A DNA stretch of 7,429 bases from Candidatus Uhrbacteria bacterium. GTDB lineage: Bacteria; Patescibacteriota; Patescibacteriia; 2-12-FULL-60-25. Positions 6,348-7,429 of the stretch are shown in pieces. Location: positions 1-7,429 of the forward strand of contig SICT01000054.1 of NCBI GenBank assembly GCA_009691315.1. The letters run 5' to 3'. Under the pieces are notes generated by a model that did not search any database, was not told where the DNA came from, and saw only the letters and a program-made list of their open reading frames with translations. The translations under genes were made by a program, and so were the position numbers. Numbering within the stretch: position 1 is the stretch's first letter; each line of letters begins with the position of its first letter.

Positions 6348-6362
6348 TTGACAGATTGTCAA
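6348..6362. promoter_or_regulatory. TTGACA-GAT-TGTCAA dyad, possible operator between divergent genes
   Basis: A perfect 6-bp inverted repeat around 3 bp sits between the FHA-like gene and gpmI. Each arm read 5' to 3' is a consensus -35 box. On the minus strand the TTGACA at 6362..6357 is followed 15 bp later by TATAAG (6341..6336), a possible but tightly spaced promoter for the FHA-like gene with a leader of about 165 nt. The core TTGTCAA recurs within the dyad at 6269..6283. Confidence 0.4.
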
Positions 6363-6366
6363 GCCA

Positions 6367-6395
6367 TTGCCCAGATCGTGCCAGACCGTTATTCT
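6367..6395 (+). promoter_or_regulatory. Leaderless promoter candidate for gpmI
   Basis: TTGCCC (6367..6372) and TATTCT (6390..6395) each match the sigma70 consensus at 4 of 6 positions and have the ideal 17-bp spacing. The ATG at 6403 follows after 7 nt, where transcription would begin. An in-frame TAA at 6397..6399 rules out an upstream start, and no SD is present. Confidence 0.5.
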
Positions 6396-6402
6396 ATAAG
6401 CC

Positions 6403-7429
6403 ATGTCACGGTCAAAACCGGTTATCTTGGTGATTATTGATGGCTTTGGGGTTGCTCCTCCGGCAGATGGGAATGCCATAGCCGAAAGCCGCATGCCGAA
6501 CTTTCAAAAATGGATTGAAAGTTATCCGGCCATGACGGTCCAAGCGTCTGGTGCGGCGGTTGGTTTGTCTTGGGGAGAGATGGGCAATTCGGAAGTGGGG
6601 CACCTGACCATTGGAGCTGGAAGAATTTTGTATCAGAGTTTGCCGCGCATTAATTTGTCGATTGAGAGCCAAGAATTTTTTGTGAATTCCACATTTAAAA
6701 AAGCCCTGGCCCATGCCCAGGCGAGTGGGGGCAAGCTGCATCTGATGGGACTTGTTTCTTCTGGTGGTGTGCATGCGGTGCAAGAACATCTGCATGCTTT
6801 CCTAAAACTATGCCAGCGAGAAAAATTTTCCAATGTTTTTGTGCATGCGTTTTTAGATGGACGCGACACGCTTTATAATTCAGGAGCAGGTTTTATCGAA
6901 GAGCTGGAAGCCAATATGAAAGCGCTTGGAGTTGGAAAGATCGCGACTCTTGCAGGTCGATTCTATGCTATGGATCGCGACAACCATTGGGATCGGATTC
7001 AGGCGGCGTATGAAGCGATTGTTTTAGGGAAAGGTGCGCAAGCGGAGAGTGCCGCCGCAGCCATTCAAGCTTCGTATGCGCAAGGCGTCTATGACGAACA
7101 AGTTGTACCGACGGTCATGATGCATGGTGGTCAACCTATCGCGACCGTGCAAGCCGGGGACAGTGTCATCTTTTTTAATTTTCGTCCGGATCGCGCGCGT
7201 GAACTTGCGAAGGCATTTGTGATCCCGGCGTTCACCAAATTCCCACGCGAATATATTTCTGATTTAGTTTTTGTCACCATGACCGAGTACGAAAAGAATT
7301 TGCCGGTTGAAGTAGCCTTTCCTCCGTTTACGATCGATATGTGTCTGGCGCGCGCTGTCTCAGATGCTGGATTGCGTCAGTTGCACATTGCAGAAACGGA
7401 AAAGTATGCACACATTACTTTTTTTCTTA
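6403..7429 (+). CDS. gpmI: 2,3-bisphosphoglycerate-independent phosphoglycerate mutase, N-terminal 342 residues (cut by the window edge)
   Basis: It interconverts 3- and 2-phosphoglycerate in cytoplasmic glycolysis or gluconeogenesis using two Mn ions and a phosphoserine intermediate. VILVIIDGFG carries metal ligand D13. GEMGNSEVGHLTIGAGR (58-74) carries the catalytic serine S63. SSGGVHA (119-125) holds the substrate-binding His, and LDGRD (151-155) and GRFYAMDRDNHWDR (185-198) are further active-site motifs. FFNFRPDRARE and the IAETEKYAH segment near the edge are also family hallmarks. The family is normally about 510-530 residues, so roughly a third is missing here, including the second metal-binding cluster. 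The usual LPDGQMGNS loop reads LSWGEMGNS, a variant I associate with candidate-phyla sequences from memory only. No frameshift is seen. It is divergent from the FHA-like gene, from which it is separated by 238 bp. Confidence 0.97.
   Translation, partial: MSRSKPVILVIIDGFGVAPPADGNAIAESRMPNFQKWIESYPAMTVQASGAAVGLSWGEMGNSEVGHLTIGAGRILYQSLPRINLSIESQEFFVNSTFKKALAHAQASGGKLHLMGLVSSGGVHAVQEHLHAFLKLCQREKFSNVFVHAFLDGRDTLYNSGAGFIEELEANMKALGVGKIATLAGRFYAMDRDNHWDRIQAAYEAIVLGKGAQAESAAAAIQASYAQGVYDEQVVPTVMMHGGQPIATVQAGDSVIFFNFRPDRARELAKAFVIPAFTKFPREYISDLVFVTMTEYEKNLPVEVAFPPFTIDMCLARAVSDAGLRQLHIAETEKYAHITFFL

Overview
The window looks like chromosomal DNA from a small-genome bacterium. I lean towards the Candidate Phyla Radiation (Patescibacteria, Parcubacteria-like), but this is inference. 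The hints are a lone Xer-type recombinase, a tRNA without encoded CCA, mostly SD-less gene starts, tight gene packing, and a phosphoglycerate mutase whose catalytic-serine loop departs from the usual LPDGQMGNSEVGH form. TGA is used as an ordinary stop (669..671), so the UGA=Gly code of Gracilibacteria/SR1 is not in use.

Region 1 (1..3215, minus strand) is a surface-glycan operon read right to left. A polyprenyl-phosphate glycosyl-1-phosphate transferase (1797..3215) would load the first sugar onto the lipid carrier. Two family-4 glycosyltransferases follow (669..1754, and the partial 1..672 overlapping it by ATGA) and would extend the chain. A perfect 20-bp palindrome lies in the gap after the first gene. 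A five-copy heptamer repeat lies inside the partial gene.

Region 2 (3216..4345) holds a compact divergent promoter region, a complete tyrosine recombinase of the XerC/XerD type (3273..4214, plus) and a tRNA-Pro(CGG) (4273..4345, plus).

Region 3 (4369..6402) holds one isolated minus-strand gene (4416..6164) with its own Rho-independent terminator and the only strong Shine-Dalgarno in the window. It encodes a 582-residue protein: a degenerate FHA-like domain, a long Pro/Ala-rich linker, one membrane helix near the C-terminus and a 65-residue tail. It is much richer in G+C than its neighbours. I do not recognise the family, and it is the most novel object here. Its 238-bp upstream region contains several short perfect dyads.

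Region 4 (6403..7429, plus) is the first two thirds of gpmI, cofactor-independent phosphoglycerate mutase, cut by the window edge.

Across the window, three plus- or minus-strand starts (PGT gene, recombinase, gpmI) have a -10-like hexamer about 7 to 8 nt before the start codon and no SD. This suggests leaderless mRNAs, in contrast to the FHA-like gene. No new multi-gene system is evident. The candidates for follow-up are the orphan FHA-like membrane protein and the small regulatory and repeat structures around it.
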